This document shows positions 8,130 through 17,015 of a DNA stretch of 64,000 nt, piece by piece (position 1 is the stretch's first letter; every line of letters starts with the position of its first letter). The position numbers and the translations under genes were made by a program. Source of the DNA: Rothia mucilaginosa (GTDB taxonomy: Bacteria > Actinomycetota > Actinomycetes > Actinomycetales > Micrococcaceae); contig NZ_JVSP01000014.1 of the NCBI RefSeq assembly GCF_001061665.1, forward strand, positions 62,001-126,000. Direction: 5' to 3'. A model generated the notes under the pieces. That model was not told the origin of the DNA and did no database searches. It worked only from the letters and a program-made list of their open reading frames with translations.

Positions 8130-9569
8130 TTAAGCCTGAGCCGCCAGCTTCTCCGCGCGCTCAGCCATCAGACGCTTCTCAGCACCGTTAACCAGCCAGA
8201 GGAACAAAACCGCCAGACCGGAGCACACAATCATGAAGACGAACGCGGTGCTCCAACCCCAGTGGTCAACAATAATGCCGATACCGGCAGAAGCCAGGGT
8301 TGCACCCAGCGCGTAACCGAACAGGCCGGTGAAGCCCGCAGCGGTACCCGCAACGTGCGAGGGAGACAGGTCAATAGCCTGCAGACCAATCAGCATGACC
8401 GGGCCGTAAATCAGGCCACCAATCAGAGCCAACGCAACGTACGCAATCCACAGGGGTGCATCCGAAGAGGGCAGCCAGTACAGCAGAATCGCGCCGACGG
8501 TCGCAATCAGGAACAGGATACCCGCGGGGGAGCGGCGACCCTTGAACATGCGGTCAGAAACGTAACCGCACAGCACGGTGCCACCAATGCCGGCAAGCTC
8601 CAGAATCGAGAAGCCCGCAATACCGCCCTCAAGGGAGGTGTGGCGCACATCGTGCAGGTACTTCGGCGCCCACACCAGCACGCCGTAACGCAGGGTGTAC
8701 ACGAACACGTTTGCCAGAGCCAGGTACACCATGGTCGAGTTGGTCAGCACGTGCTTACGGATGGTGGTCCAAGTGGACTCCGCACGATCCTCAGCGGTGG
8801 ACTCAACCTTGTGCGGGTCGTTGCGGTACACGTCAACGGTGGGCAGACCCTCAGCCTCGGGGTTATCACGAATCAGCAGCCACGCCACGAACGCCAGAAC
8901 GAAGCTGATGACGGCCGGGAACCAGAATGCAACCTCCCAGGTCTTACCGAACAGGGAGAAGCCCCAGGCCACCAGCAGGCCGGACAGCGCACCACCGACG
9001 TTGTGGGCGGTGTTCCACCACGAAACCTTCGCGCCGCGCTCGCTGGTGGAGAACCAGTTCACGAGCACGCGGCCCGAGGGAGGCCAGCCCATGCCCTGGA
9101 AGATGCCGTTGAAGACCATGATGGTTGCCATGATGGAGGCGATAGCGGCACCGTAGCCGGCCGCGCCCGCGCCTTCACCCATGTAGCCGGTCAGTGCCAG
9201 CAGAATGTTTGCAATACCCGAGAGCACCAGGCCGATGGGCAGGAACAGACGCGCGTTCGAGCGGTCGGAAATCATTGCGGTCAAGAACTTGCTGAAGCCG
9301 TAAGCCAGCAGCAGTGCCGTGGACAGTGCACCAATTGCTGCGTTGCTGAAGCCGAGTTCCTTGGTCAGAATCGGGGTGACCAGCGGGACGTTGTTACGAA
9401 TCAGGTAGAAGGTCGCGTAACCGATGAAGATACCCATGAAGACCTGCAGGCGCATGCGTGGGTACTTCGCATTAACTTCTGCTTCGCTGAGCTGGGGCTT
9501 GGGTGCCGGAATAGCGAGCCAGCGGGGTGCAGAACCCTTCTTCTTCTTTGATGAAGCGGTAGTAGTCAT
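8130..9569 (-). CDS. MFS organophosphate:phosphate antiporter-like carrier (GlpT/UhpT/UhpC type)
   Basis: The protein has 479 residues and twelve predicted membrane segments. The N-terminal pattern MRLQVFMGIFIGYATFYLIR followed by NNVPLVTPIL matches the GlpT/UhpT/UhpC subfamily, which exchanges glycerol-3-phosphate or hexose phosphates for phosphate. The loop with GWPPSGRVLVNWFSTSERG and the WWNTAHNVGGAL block are also typical. A cytosolic central loop (about residues 235-265) is acidic. Both termini are charged and cytoplasmic (KKKKGS; KRLMAERAEKL). Which substrate it carries cannot be told from sequence. The gene has its own terminator and a 568-bp upstream region with several palindromes. 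Confidence 0.85.
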   Translation of the reverse strand: MTTTASSKKKKGSAPRWLAIPAPKPQLSEAEVNAKYPRMRLQVFMGIFIGYATFYLIRNNVPLVTPILTKELGFSNAAIGALSTALLLAYGFSKFLTAMISDRSNARLFLPIGLVLSGIANILLALTGYMGEGAGAAGYGAAIASIMATIMVFNGIFQGMGWPPSGRVLVNWFSTSERGAKVSWWNTAHNVGGALSGLLVAWGFSLFGKTWEVAFWFPAVISFVLAFVAWLLIRDNPEAEGLPTVDVYRNDPHKVESTAEDRAESTWTTIRKHVLTNSTMVYLALANVFVYTLRYGVLVWAPKYLHDVRHTSLEGGIAGFSILELAGIGGTVLCGYVSDRMFKGRRSPAGILFLIATVGAILLYWLPSSDAPLWIAYVALALIGGLIYGPVMLIGLQAIDLSPSHVAGTAAGFTGLFGYALGATLASAGIGIIVDHWGWSTAFVFMIVCSGLAVLFLWLVNGAEKRLMAERAEKLAAQA

Positions 9570-10137
9570 GCTGGAATTCTAAAAACGGATTCTTATAAAA
9601 ATGCTAATTTGATGGGCATATGTGCATAGTATTCTTGCAACGGTGAACAGATATTCAGAACGCACGTTCTTTAAAAGCCGTTTCTGCCTTGAAATTCCGG
9701 TGAATCTGAAAATACCTGTGATGCGCATCTACCTATCGGGAGGCGGGGCCACACGGCGCGCGATGAATATAAATGCTTTCAATAAACGGCAAGAAAATGT
9801 TATGGTCAGACCACACATAAATTTAGGGTAATTTATACCCTAAATCCGTCGCGAAAACCACGTGGAAAACCACGTGGACGCCGCGAAACGAACCCGGGAC
9901 AAATCCGAAACGAACCCGCAACGGGCACCCCCCCGAGCACACAAAAGTCCGCCCGCACGGTGCAGAAGAAGCCGTGCGGGCGGACCCGTTATCTATCCCC
10001 AAAAGTTCGGCGTGCAGTCGGTACGCATACCGGCGGGAAGCCGAACAGCCGCCACCTACCGCGAATCACCGCGAGCAAACCATCATCCGGTCAACCCGCA
10101 GCAGGTAGCGGAACCTAAAGCTCTCCGGGTGGGAAAC
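9570..10137. promoter_or_regulatory. 568-bp noncoding region with palindromes and a tandem repeat
   Basis: There is no believable gene here; a 69-codon frame at 9622-9831 lacks a ribosome site and normal codon use. Visible elements are TGGTCAGACCA (9803-9813), a GntR-type palindrome; ATTTAGGGTA/TACCCTAAAT (9821-9845), perfect 10-bp arms around 5 bases; and AAAACCACGTGG twice in tandem (9854-9877), each with the palindrome CCACGTGG. These may be operators for the carrier that starts at 9569, although they lie 230-310 bp upstream of it. The rest (9990-10137) shows nothing recognisable. Confidence 0.4.
9947..9985 (-). terminator. Terminator of the metF-metE operon
   Basis: GTCCGCCCGCACGG (9947-9960) pairs perfectly with CCGTGCGGGCGGAC (9972-9985). 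On the minus strand it is followed by ACTTTTGT. It lies about 150 bp past the metE stop. Confidence 0.75.
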
Positions 10138-12465
10138 CTAGAGAGAAGCGCGAATCGCCTTGGTGGCGTCCACCAGGTGACGCAGAGACTGCTTGGTCTC
10201 CTCGTAATCACGAGTCTTCAGACCGCAGTCGGGGTTCACCCACAGGTCGGCAATCGTGCCGTAACCAATCGCAGCCTTCAGCAGGGATTCAATCTCCTCC
10301 TGCGAGGGAACACGCGGGGAGTGGATGTCCCATACGCCCGGGCCCAGACCGGAAACGAAGGTCTCCGGAATGTCAGCCAGCAGCTCCATGTGCGAGCGGG
10401 CGGCCTCGATGCTGGTTACGTCGGCGTTCAGAGCGTTAATCGAGTCGATAATCTCGTTGAACTCCGAGTAGCACAGGTGGGTGTGAATCTGGGTGGAGTC
10501 CTTCACGCCGCTGGTAGCCAGGCGGAAGGAGTTCACCGACCAGTCCAGGTACTGCGGCTGCTCATCGCGGCGCAGGGGCAGCAGCTCACGCAGAGCCGGC
10601 TCGTCCACCTGAATGATGCGGATGCCCGCCTCCTCCAGGTCGGCAATCTCGTCGGCAAGAGCCAGAGCCACCTGGTTAGCGGTCTCGCGGCGCGGCTGGT
10701 CGTCACGCACGAAGGACCACGCCAGAATCGTCACGGGGCCGGTGAGCATGCCCTTGACCGGCTTCTCGCTCAGCGACTGTGCGTGGGAGCTCCACGGCAC
10801 GGTGAACGCCTCACCGCGCAGGCCCTCGCCGTGACGCTTCACGTCACCGAACAGGATCGAGGGGCGGGTGCAACGCGAACCGTAGGACTGAACCCAGCCG
10901 TGGCGGGTGGTTGCGAAGCCATCGAAGTTCTCGGCGAAGTACTGAACCATGTCGTTACGCTCAGCCTCACCGTGAACCAGCACGTCCAGGCCCAGCTCCT
11001 CCTGCAGCTTGATGACCGAGGCGATCTCGTCACGCAGGAAGCCGTTCAGCTCCTCGGCGGAAATCTTGCCCGCACGAGCCTCCGCGCGGCGGCGGCGAAT
11101 CTCAGCGGTCTGGGGGAAGGAGCCGATGGTGGTGGTCGGCAGCTTCGGCAGGTTCAGGTCAGCCTGAGCCGCATGGCGAACGTCAATGGTCGGGCGGTCG
11201 AAGTCCTCGGCGGTCACAGCTGCGGCGCGGGCACGAATCTCGTCGTTGTGCTTGCGCGGGTCGGCGGCGAAGCGAGCCAGCGCCTCGTCAGCAGCCTTCA
11301 GCTCGGGCTCAACAGCGGCCTCACCCTCAGCCAGGCCGCGAGCCAGCAGTGCAATCTCAGCGACCTTCTGGTCGGCGAATGCCAGGCCGTCCACGGGAAC
11401 CTCGGCGGGGTCTTCCAGAGCCAGGTCGTGCGGCACGTGCTGCAGGGAGGTCGAGGAGGACACCGACACGGCACCCTCGGATGCGCCGGGCAGCGCCTCC
11501 AGAGTCTTCAGAGCCGCGCGAACATCGGCACGCCACACGTTGCGGCCGTTCACAACACCGGCAACCAGGTGCACACCAGCGGCAGAAACGGACTCAAGCT
11601 CAGCCTTCGAGTACACGCCGTGCACCAGGTCAAGATGCAGAGCCTCAATGCCGGTACCCAGCAGTGCCGGCAGGTTCTCACGCAGGGAACCGTAGGGGCT
11701 GGTCACCAGAATCTGCGGGCGCTTCTCGGCGGCGGCCAGGGCGCGGTAGGTGCGCTCGGCCAGCTCGGCAACCTTCGCGTTGTCGGCACGGTCCACGGTC
11801 AGGCCCGGCTCGTCCAGCTGAACCCACTCAACACCGCGCTCAGCCAGCTGCTCCAGCACCTGAGCGTAAGCGGCAACGAACTCGTCCAGTCGGTCGACGG
11901 GTGCGAAGTCTTCAGCGGAACCCTGCTCGGCCTTAGCGCCCAGCAGCAGGGTCAGCGGGCCAACAATCTGCGGACGAACCTTCACGCCAGCCTGCTTTGC
12001 GACCTCGAGCTGCTCGTCAATAGCCTCAAGGTTCAGCTTAATCTCGGTGCCGGCACCAATCTCGGGCACCAGGTAGTGGTAGTTGGTGTCGAACCACTTA
12101 GTCATCTCCAGCGGAGGCAGGGTCTCGGTACCGCGCGCCAGGGCGAAGTAGCCGGGCAGATCCAGCAGGCCGCGTGCATCCTTAGCCTCGGCCAGACGCT
12201 CGGGAACCAGGGTGAACAGGCGAACAACGTCGAGCACCTGGTCGTAGTAGGAGAAGGTCGCCGGAATCGAGTAGTCGTCAGCCTTCAGGCCCGCGGCGGT
12301 CACGCGCTCAAAGTAGGTGCGCTGCACGTCAGCGGCGGTCTCCTGCAGCTCCTGCAGGGTGACCTTGCCCTTCCAGAAAGCCTCCTGAGCCTTCTTCAGC
12401 TCACGGAAGCGGCCCACGCGGGGGTAACCAACAATAGTTGCGGCGGGGAAAGCAACGTTAGACAT
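10138..12465 (-). CDS. metE: Cobalamin-independent methionine synthase
   Basis: MetE transfers a methyl group from 5-methyltetrahydropteroyl-triglutamate to homocysteine, the last step of methionine synthesis. The start is ATG 12465 (MSNVAFPAATIVGYPRVGRF), with an AAAGGA ribosome site upstream; the frame is open further but without homology. The protein has 775 residues, slightly longer than E. coli MetE (753). Both halves of the double barrel are present. The zinc ligands are His and Cys in IHTHLCYSEFNEI and Cys in VNPDCGLKTR, and the catalytic histidine block is RVPSQEEIE with DIHSPR before it. It lies 147 bp downstream of metF on the same strand, under one upstream SAM riboswitch. No internal terminator is obvious, so the two genes probably form one operon. 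Confidence 0.97.
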   Translation of the reverse strand: MSNVAFPAATIVGYPRVGRFRELKKAQEAFWKGKVTLQELQETAADVQRTYFERVTAAGLKADDYSIPATFSYYDQVLDVVRLFTLVPERLAEAKDARGLLDLPGYFALARGTETLPPLEMTKWFDTNYHYLVPEIGAGTEIKLNLEAIDEQLEVAKQAGVKVRPQIVGPLTLLLGAKAEQGSAEDFAPVDRLDEFVAAYAQVLEQLAERGVEWVQLDEPGLTVDRADNAKVAELAERTYRALAAAEKRPQILVTSPYGSLRENLPALLGTGIEALHLDLVHGVYSKAELESVSAAGVHLVAGVVNGRNVWRADVRAALKTLEALPGASEGAVSVSSSTSLQHVPHDLALEDPAEVPVDGLAFADQKVAEIALLARGLAEGEAAVEPELKAADEALARFAADPRKHNDEIRARAAAVTAEDFDRPTIDVRHAAQADLNLPKLPTTTIGSFPQTAEIRRRRAEARAGKISAEELNGFLRDEIASVIKLQEELGLDVLVHGEAERNDMVQYFAENFDGFATTRHGWVQSYGSRCTRPSILFGDVKRHGEGLRGEAFTVPWSSHAQSLSEKPVKGMLTGPVTILAWSFVRDDQPRRETANQVALALADEIADLEEAGIRIIQVDEPALRELLPLRRDEQPQYLDWSVNSFRLATSGVKDSTQIHTHLCYSEFNEIIDSINALNADVTSIEAARSHMELLADIPETFVSGLGPGVWDIHSPRVPSQEEIESLLKAAIGYGTIADLWVNPDCGLKTRDYEETKQSLRHLVDATKAIRASL

Positions 12466-12612
12466 AGTGCATATTCCTTTACTGGGGATAGAAATGGGAG
12501 AATCAGCGGGCCCTGCCGGCCCCGTCAATGGGGCCGAGATCCGCGGGACGCTCCCGGGGTACTTTGGGGGAAACTTGGGTGGCGCATCCGCGCCGGGCGG
12601 AGCGGGTCGCGT

Positions 12613-13518
12613 TTAGGCGAATTCCAGCTCGCTCAGGGGCTGGGAGAAACGGTTGCTGTATCGGGGCAGGTCCAGCTGATCCAGAACGTCCAGCACCGCG
12701 GCATGCTCGTTGAAGGTGAAGAAGTGCAGGCCCGGTGCGCCCGCATCCATCACGGCGCGGCACTGGTTCAGTGCGTAGTCCACGCCGATGCGGTGCAGCT
12801 CTGCGCTGCTGGTTGCCGTCTCCAGGGCGTACGCAAGATCCGCCGGAACCGACATGCCCGCCATCTGGCAGAGGTTCTGCAGGCGCTTCAGGGAGGTCAC
12901 CGGCATGATGCCCGGAATAATCGGGATGTCCACACCCGCCAGGCGAGCCGAATCGACCAGGGCACTGTAGCGCTCATCCTCGAAGAACACCTGGGTGATA
13001 GCGAAATCCGCGCCGGCACGCTGCTTCGACAGCAGAATCTCAATATCCTGCAGCAGGGATGCGGACTCGGGGTGCTTCTGCGGGTACGCCGCCACACCGA
13101 TGGACACCTTACCCGCCGCCAGGTGGGCGAAATCTTCGCGTTCCACGCGGCGAATCAGCTCGACCAGGTAGCGGGCGAAGGGAAGCTCAGAAACCTGACC
13201 TTCCTGCACGTCACCGCGCAGCGCCAGGAAACCGCGCACGCCCAGACCCAGAATCAGGCGGACCGCACGCTCCAGCTCGTGCACCGAGTGGCCTGCACAA
13301 ATCAGGTGTGCCAGGGGGGTGAGGGAGGTTTCGTGCACCAGGTAGTCGAGCAGCGCCAGCGTCTTCTGACGGCGCTTCGCGTCACCGGAATAGGTGACCG
13401 AAACGTAGTCGGGGTTGGTACCCTCAAGCTCCGCAATGGTGCGAATCAGCGACTCACAGCTTGCGTGTGAGCGCGGAGGGAACAGCTCAAAAGAAAGAGC
13501 CGGGTGAACTGTCGTCAT
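12613..13518 (-). CDS. metF: 5,10-methylenetetrahydrofolate reductase
   Basis: MetF makes 5-methyl-THF, the methyl donor used by the MetE encoded next to it. The protein has 301 residues, the normal size. ATG 13518 is preferred over ATG 13524 because AAGGA stands 6 bases before the former and touches the latter. Family marks are LSFELFPPRS at the N-terminus (with the catalytic Glu), DYVSVTYSGD, the HLICAGHS segment, the GFLALRGDV FAD-site loop, FAITQVFFE, and IPGIMPVTSLKRL. It is the first gene after the SAM riboswitch and should be switched off when S-adenosylmethionine is plentiful. Confidence 0.95.
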   Translation of the reverse strand: MTTVHPALSFELFPPRSHASCESLIRTIAELEGTNPDYVSVTYSGDAKRRQKTLALLDYLVHETSLTPLAHLICAGHSVHELERAVRLILGLGVRGFLALRGDVQEGQVSELPFARYLVELIRRVEREDFAHLAAGKVSIGVAAYPQKHPESASLLQDIEILLSKQRAGADFAITQVFFEDERYSALVDSARLAGVDIPIIPGIMPVTSLKRLQNLCQMAGMSVPADLAYALETATSSAELHRIGVDYALNQCRAVMDAGAPGLHFFTFNEHAAVLDVLDQLDLPRYSNRFSQPLSELEFA

Positions 13519-13636
13519 AACCATCCTTCGTGTTCACCCGATAGATACGCACCGTAAGGGTGCGCGAATTCTTCTGCAGGATGCGCGCCACCGGTTTGCG
13601 GGTGCGCATCATCAAGGGGTGCCGAAGGGTATTCTT

Positions 13637-13752
13637 CTCTATCGGTTCTGGCGGGAGCACCTTGTCCGCACCCTGCACCGTGACGGTGGGGGATACTGGC
13701 GAGGTTGCTGCGACGTCGACGAGCCAGATCTCTCGGTCGCTCTTGATAGATA
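13637..13752 (-). ncRNA. SAM-I (S-box) riboswitch upstream of metF-metE
   Basis: Read on the minus strand, the element starts TCTATCAAGAGCG, then CGAGAGATCTGGC, the kink-turn GA pairs, GCAACC (complement of 13703-13708), a P3 stem, GGTGCTCCCGCCAGA, and ends GATAGAGA (13637-13644), which closes the P1 helix with TCTATC (13745-13750). Order and invariant blocks (AGAG, GCAACC, GGTGC) match the SAM-I consensus. About 120 bp remain before metF, including GATGCGC/GCGCATC and CGCACCCTTACGGTGCG hairpins that could form the expression platform. The call is by eye; a covariance search would settle it. Confidence 0.85.
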
Positions 13753-14031
13753 ACGCCTTCACTGTACCGGGCGTTTTGGAGGGTGCGCAAGAATTTCGGG
13801 GAATGATGGCCCAATATGTCGAGAGATGACGAGTCACCGAAATATGAACTTAATATGACCGACTATGACGAGGGGGGCTGGGGGCGTTGCGGGTAGGGCT
13901 GTCGGCTGACCCCTGAATGCCCGAAAATATCACAGATATATCTGCTTAATATTCTTGGACACGCACGAATATGTGTGTTTTATATTTCATTGAAGAGTAG
14001 AGTTGGTTAGTGAGGCACGGGTAGTGTTTCA
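13753..14031. other. Intergenic region between the divergent metF and ABC exporter genes
   Basis: The left part should hold the minus-strand promoter of the riboswitch transcript. From about 13920 the sequence turns AT-rich. Several tiny ORFs (9-13 codons) occur, none with a ribosome site. A TTAATATGAC/TCAATATGAC motif occurs at 13850 and 14073 and may be a short direct repeat. No clear promoter was identified. Confidence 0.35.
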
Positions 14032-14088
14032 ATGTCCGCTCATCGAGGAGTTTCAGGGCTCAAAGATGAGTTCAATATGACTTTGTGA
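14032..14088 (+). CDS. Candidate 18-residue leader ORF overlapping the ABC exporter start
   Basis: It runs from ATG 14032 to TGA 14086-14088 and encodes MSAHRGVSGLKDEFNMTL. Its stop overlaps the GTG start of the exporter gene (GTGA at 14085-14088), a coupling arrangement. Its own ribosome site is poor (GGGTAGTG). It could be a leader peptide, a tiny export substrate, or chance. Confidence 0.3.
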   Translation: MSAHRGVSGLKDEFNMTL

Positions 14089-15860
14089 GCGTGGTGAGAA
14101 TGAAAAAGCTATTTTCTTCTATACTCTGGTCCTTCCGCCTAGCATGGAAAACCTGTCCCACAACCCTGGTGAGCGTCGCCCTATCGCTAGCCGTCATTGC
14201 CTGCATTCCCTTGAGTCAGTCCCTGCTGATTGGTAATACAGTATCAGCCTTGAGCGGTTCAAATGGTGGTGCGGCCTGGATTTATATTATTGCTCTTGCC
14301 CTTGTTGTCGGAATTAATATCATTGCTAAACGCTGGGTCATAAGTAACATGCTCATCCTCAAATCAAAGGTGAACTATCGGGTTCACTGCATGTTAAATA
14401 ACAGGTTATCTATATTTCCGTTATCTGATATAGATAGCACAAAATCACAGGAAGATATACGTGCTGCTAGAGAGGCAATATCGAAACAGGAATTGCAGGT
14501 TCACACCATGTCAGTTATGACACTGGTGAGTGCCTTCGCAATGGTGTTACTTCTCTGTCTTAATATCGCGAACGTCAGCATTGTGGCAGCAATTTTTGCG
14601 GCACTGTGTTCACTACCCCTATCTATTGCAATGGTAATCCTCGCTAAACGTGATTACGCTATATACACCCTAATGTACGAGGATTATCGGGTAGAGAACT
14701 ACTATCTAGACAATCTGATGGCTCAAAGTCGCGCCCAAGAACTTCACCTCATGAGAGCCTCCCGATTTTTCTCGCAACGCGTAGCGTCCTGGCGACGCCG
14801 GGCGGCCGGTAGGGAATTGAGCCTTGAAAGTGTTAGAGGAATCATCTCCGTAGTTGCAGGGCTACTCTGCTCTGTCTTACTTTTTGCGTCCCTGTACTTC
14901 CTTGTGGATTCAGGAGCCGATATATCGTATGTGGCCGGATCGCTGATTGGAATCATTGCCTGTGTTGACGCGACCCAAGAGGTGGGATATTCATTTGGTC
15001 AGATTATTAATGGAGCATTATCTGTTCAGCAATTCCGAAGGGTATGCGACTCTGATACTTACGACCATGCTTCTGAGATAAAAACTTCTAACCCTAACCG
15101 TGAAAATATTTCAAAAATTATATGTAAAGATGTATCCGTTCAGTATGAGGGCGCGTCGTCTTTTGCGCTTAAAGATATTAATCTTGAGCTGATGAATAAT
15201 CAAATGATTGCAGTAGTTGGTGCCTCGGGCGCGGGAAAAACAACGCTAATAAATGCAATTCTTGGAATTACACCAATTGCCCAGGGGAGCATAACGTATA
15301 AGGGTGCTTCTTCTGAGAGTAAATACAACATGTTGGCAAATGTTGGTTTGGTGAGTCAAGACTACGGCCGTTATGAACTGACTGTGCGTGAAAATCTTCT
15401 TCTGGGTTTGCCGCAGGAGGCTGTTGAGCGTCTTGGTGATGCTGATTTGTGGTCGGCTTTGTCGGTGGCTTGTGCTGATGATTTTGTGCGTGGTCTTGAG
15501 GGTGGTTTGGATGCTCAGTTGGGTGAGTCGTTTGGTGGTGTTGGTCTTTCGGGTGGTCAGTGGCAGCGTTTGGCGTTGGCGCGTGTGGTTCTTCGGGATG
15601 CGCCGGTGTGGGTGTTGGATGAGCCGACCAGTGCTGTGGATGCTGAGACTGAGGAGGAGATTTTTGCTCGGTTGAAGGTGGCTGCTGTTGGGCGTTTGGT
15701 GGTGTTGGTGTCTCATCGTGCGTGGACGTTGCGTGGTGTTGATTCTGTGGTGGTGTTGGATGGTGGTTGTGTGGTGGAGCAAGGAACCTACCGGGAGCTA
15801 ACGACCGACCCTACATCACGCTTCAGAAAGCTCTTCGCCTCCCAACTGGAGGGGAAATAA
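14085..15860 (+). CDS. ABC exporter, fused membrane and ATPase domains
   Basis: The protein has 591 residues. Five or six membrane segments lie in residues 1-310 (ALSLAVIACIPLSQSLLIG; WIYIIALALVVGINIIAKRW; MTLVSAFAMVLLLCL; IISVVAGLLCSVLLFASLYF). An ATPase domain follows: Walker A GASGAGKTT, signature LSGGQWQRLALARV, Walker B VWVLDEPTSAVD, and the switch His in VLVSHR. It should export a lipid, peptide or drug as a homodimer or with a partner. No peptide precursor, immunity or modification gene is adjacent, so the substrate is open. The start may be GTG 14085 or ATG 14100. Composition is patchy: AT-rich to about 15370, then almost only G or T at third positions to about 15785, then normal. This suggests a recombinant gene. 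Confidence 0.9.
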   Translation: MSVVRMKKLFSSILWSFRLAWKTCPTTLVSVALSLAVIACIPLSQSLLIGNTVSALSGSNGGAAWIYIIALALVVGINIIAKRWVISNMLILKSKVNYRVHCMLNNRLSIFPLSDIDSTKSQEDIRAAREAISKQELQVHTMSVMTLVSAFAMVLLLCLNIANVSIVAAIFAALCSLPLSIAMVILAKRDYAIYTLMYEDYRVENYYLDNLMAQSRAQELHLMRASRFFSQRVASWRRRAAGRELSLESVRGIISVVAGLLCSVLLFASLYFLVDSGADISYVAGSLIGIIACVDATQEVGYSFGQIINGALSVQQFRRVCDSDTYDHASEIKTSNPNRENISKIICKDVSVQYEGASSFALKDINLELMNNQMIAVVGASGAGKTTLINAILGITPIAQGSITYKGASSESKYNMLANVGLVSQDYGRYELTVRENLLLGLPQEAVERLGDADLWSALSVACADDFVRGLEGGLDAQLGESFGGVGLSGGQWQRLALARVVLRDAPVWVLDEPTSAVDAETEEEIFARLKVAAVGRLVVLVSHRAWTLRGVDSVVVLDGGCVVEQGTYRELTTDPTSRFRKLFASQLEGK

Positions 15861-15896
15861 CCTTGCAACATACCCGCACAACGTAGAGTTAAAAGC

Positions 15897-16898
15897 ATGG
15901 AACGTATTGAATCTCCCGTCTACCGCAGGCTCGGCAACTCCGGCCTCGTCGTACCCAGCGTCGGCATCGGCTGCAACAACCTCGGCCGCCCCGGCACCCC
16001 CACCCGCACCCAAGAAGGCACCAACGAAGTCATCGCCGCCGCAGTCGACGCCGGCATTAGCTTCTTCGACATCGCCGACCTCTACGGCGCCGAACCCGGC
16101 CTCTCCGAAACCATGTTCGGTACCGCCCTCACCCAGCTCGGCCTCGACCGCGACGAACTGACCATTGTCACCAAATTCGGTCTGCCCGTCGGCGACCTCA
16201 ACGGCAACGACCGCAACGCCCGCGGATCCCGCCGCTACATCATGCGCGCCGTCGAAGGGTCCCTCCGCCGCCTCGGCACCGACTACATCGACCTGTACTT
16301 CTACCACAGCCCCGACCCCAACACCCCCATCGAAGAAACCCTCAGCGCCCTCGACCAGCTCGTACGCGACGGTAAGGTCCGCTACCTGGGCCACTCCAAC
16401 TTCTCCGGCTGGCAGCTCGCCCACGCCGAACACTGCGCCCACGAACTCGGCACCGAACGGTTCATCGTCGCAGAAAACCACTACAACCTGATCGACCGCC
16501 GCGCAGAACTAGAAATCCTGCCCGCCGCACAGCACTTCGGCATGGGTGTGCTGCCGTACTTCCCGCTCGCTAACGGACTGCTGACCGGCAAGTACCGCCG
16601 CGACAACATTCCCGCCGGTTCGCGCCTGTCCCACTCCAAGAAGAACGTGCTCGACGCCGCCAACTGGGACCAGCTCGAAGCCTTCCACAGCTTCTGCACC
16701 GAGCGTGGCATCACCGAGGTGCAGGCGGCGTTCTCCTGGCTCGCACAGCAGTCGCCGGTCACCTCCGTCATTGCCGGTGCGACCAGCGCCGAGCAGGTGC
16801 GCGCCAACGCACAGGCGGCATGCCTGCGCTTCGACGCTGAGGACCTCGCCGCCCTGGACGCCATCTTCCCGGCACCCGAGAAGATCGCGCTGTTCTAA
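15897..16898 (+). CDS. Aldo/keto reductase
   Basis: The protein has 333 residues and a single AKR barrel (beta-subunit/YghZ-like subgroup). It reduces carbonyl compounds with NADPH. The catalytic tetrad is visible: Asp and Tyr in FFDIADLYG, Lys in IVTKFG, His in LYFYHSPDP. The NADP-site block VTSVIAGATSAEQVRAN lies near the C-terminus. It begins 36 bp after the ABC exporter stop, without a terminator between them, so readthrough is possible. Its codons end almost only in C, in sharp contrast to that neighbour. The natural substrate cannot be inferred. Confidence 0.9.
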   Translation: MERIESPVYRRLGNSGLVVPSVGIGCNNLGRPGTPTRTQEGTNEVIAAAVDAGISFFDIADLYGAEPGLSETMFGTALTQLGLDRDELTIVTKFGLPVGDLNGNDRNARGSRRYIMRAVEGSLRRLGTDYIDLYFYHSPDPNTPIEETLSALDQLVRDGKVRYLGHSNFSGWQLAHAEHCAHELGTERFIVAENHYNLIDRRAELEILPAAQHFGMGVLPYFPLANGLLTGKYRRDNIPAGSRLSHSKKNVLDAANWDQLEAFHSFCTERGITEVQAAFSWLAQQSPVTSVIAGATSAEQVRANAQAACLRFDAEDLAALDAIFPAPEKIALF

Positions 16899-17015
16899 AC
16901 TCCGGCTCCCTCTCAAAGGGGCACTCAGGCGGTCGCATATGTCGGCCGTAATATACGCTGAAAAATGTCCGTGGTGAGAAATAAATATCACCCGCCGAAC
17001 GTTTTCGCTAGGATT

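Noticed and set aside
9622-9831. A 69-codon plus-strand ORF
   Set aside because: No ribosome site, odd codon use, and overlap with palindromic elements.
9862-13470. A 1202-codon open frame on the plus strand
   Set aside because: It is the antisense shadow of metE and metF. Its composition (Gln/Arg/Leu/Val/His-rich, no domains) follows from the GC-rich codons of the real genes.
13855-13896. A 13-residue ORF MTDYDEGGWGRCG as a possible peptide substrate of the ABC exporter
   Set aside because: No ribosome site and no leader-like part. It is too short to separate from chance.
15246-15782. A 178-codon minus-strand frame rich in His, Thr and Gln
   Set aside because: It exists because the opposite coding strand has almost only G or T in third positions, which removes stops. 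There are no protein features.
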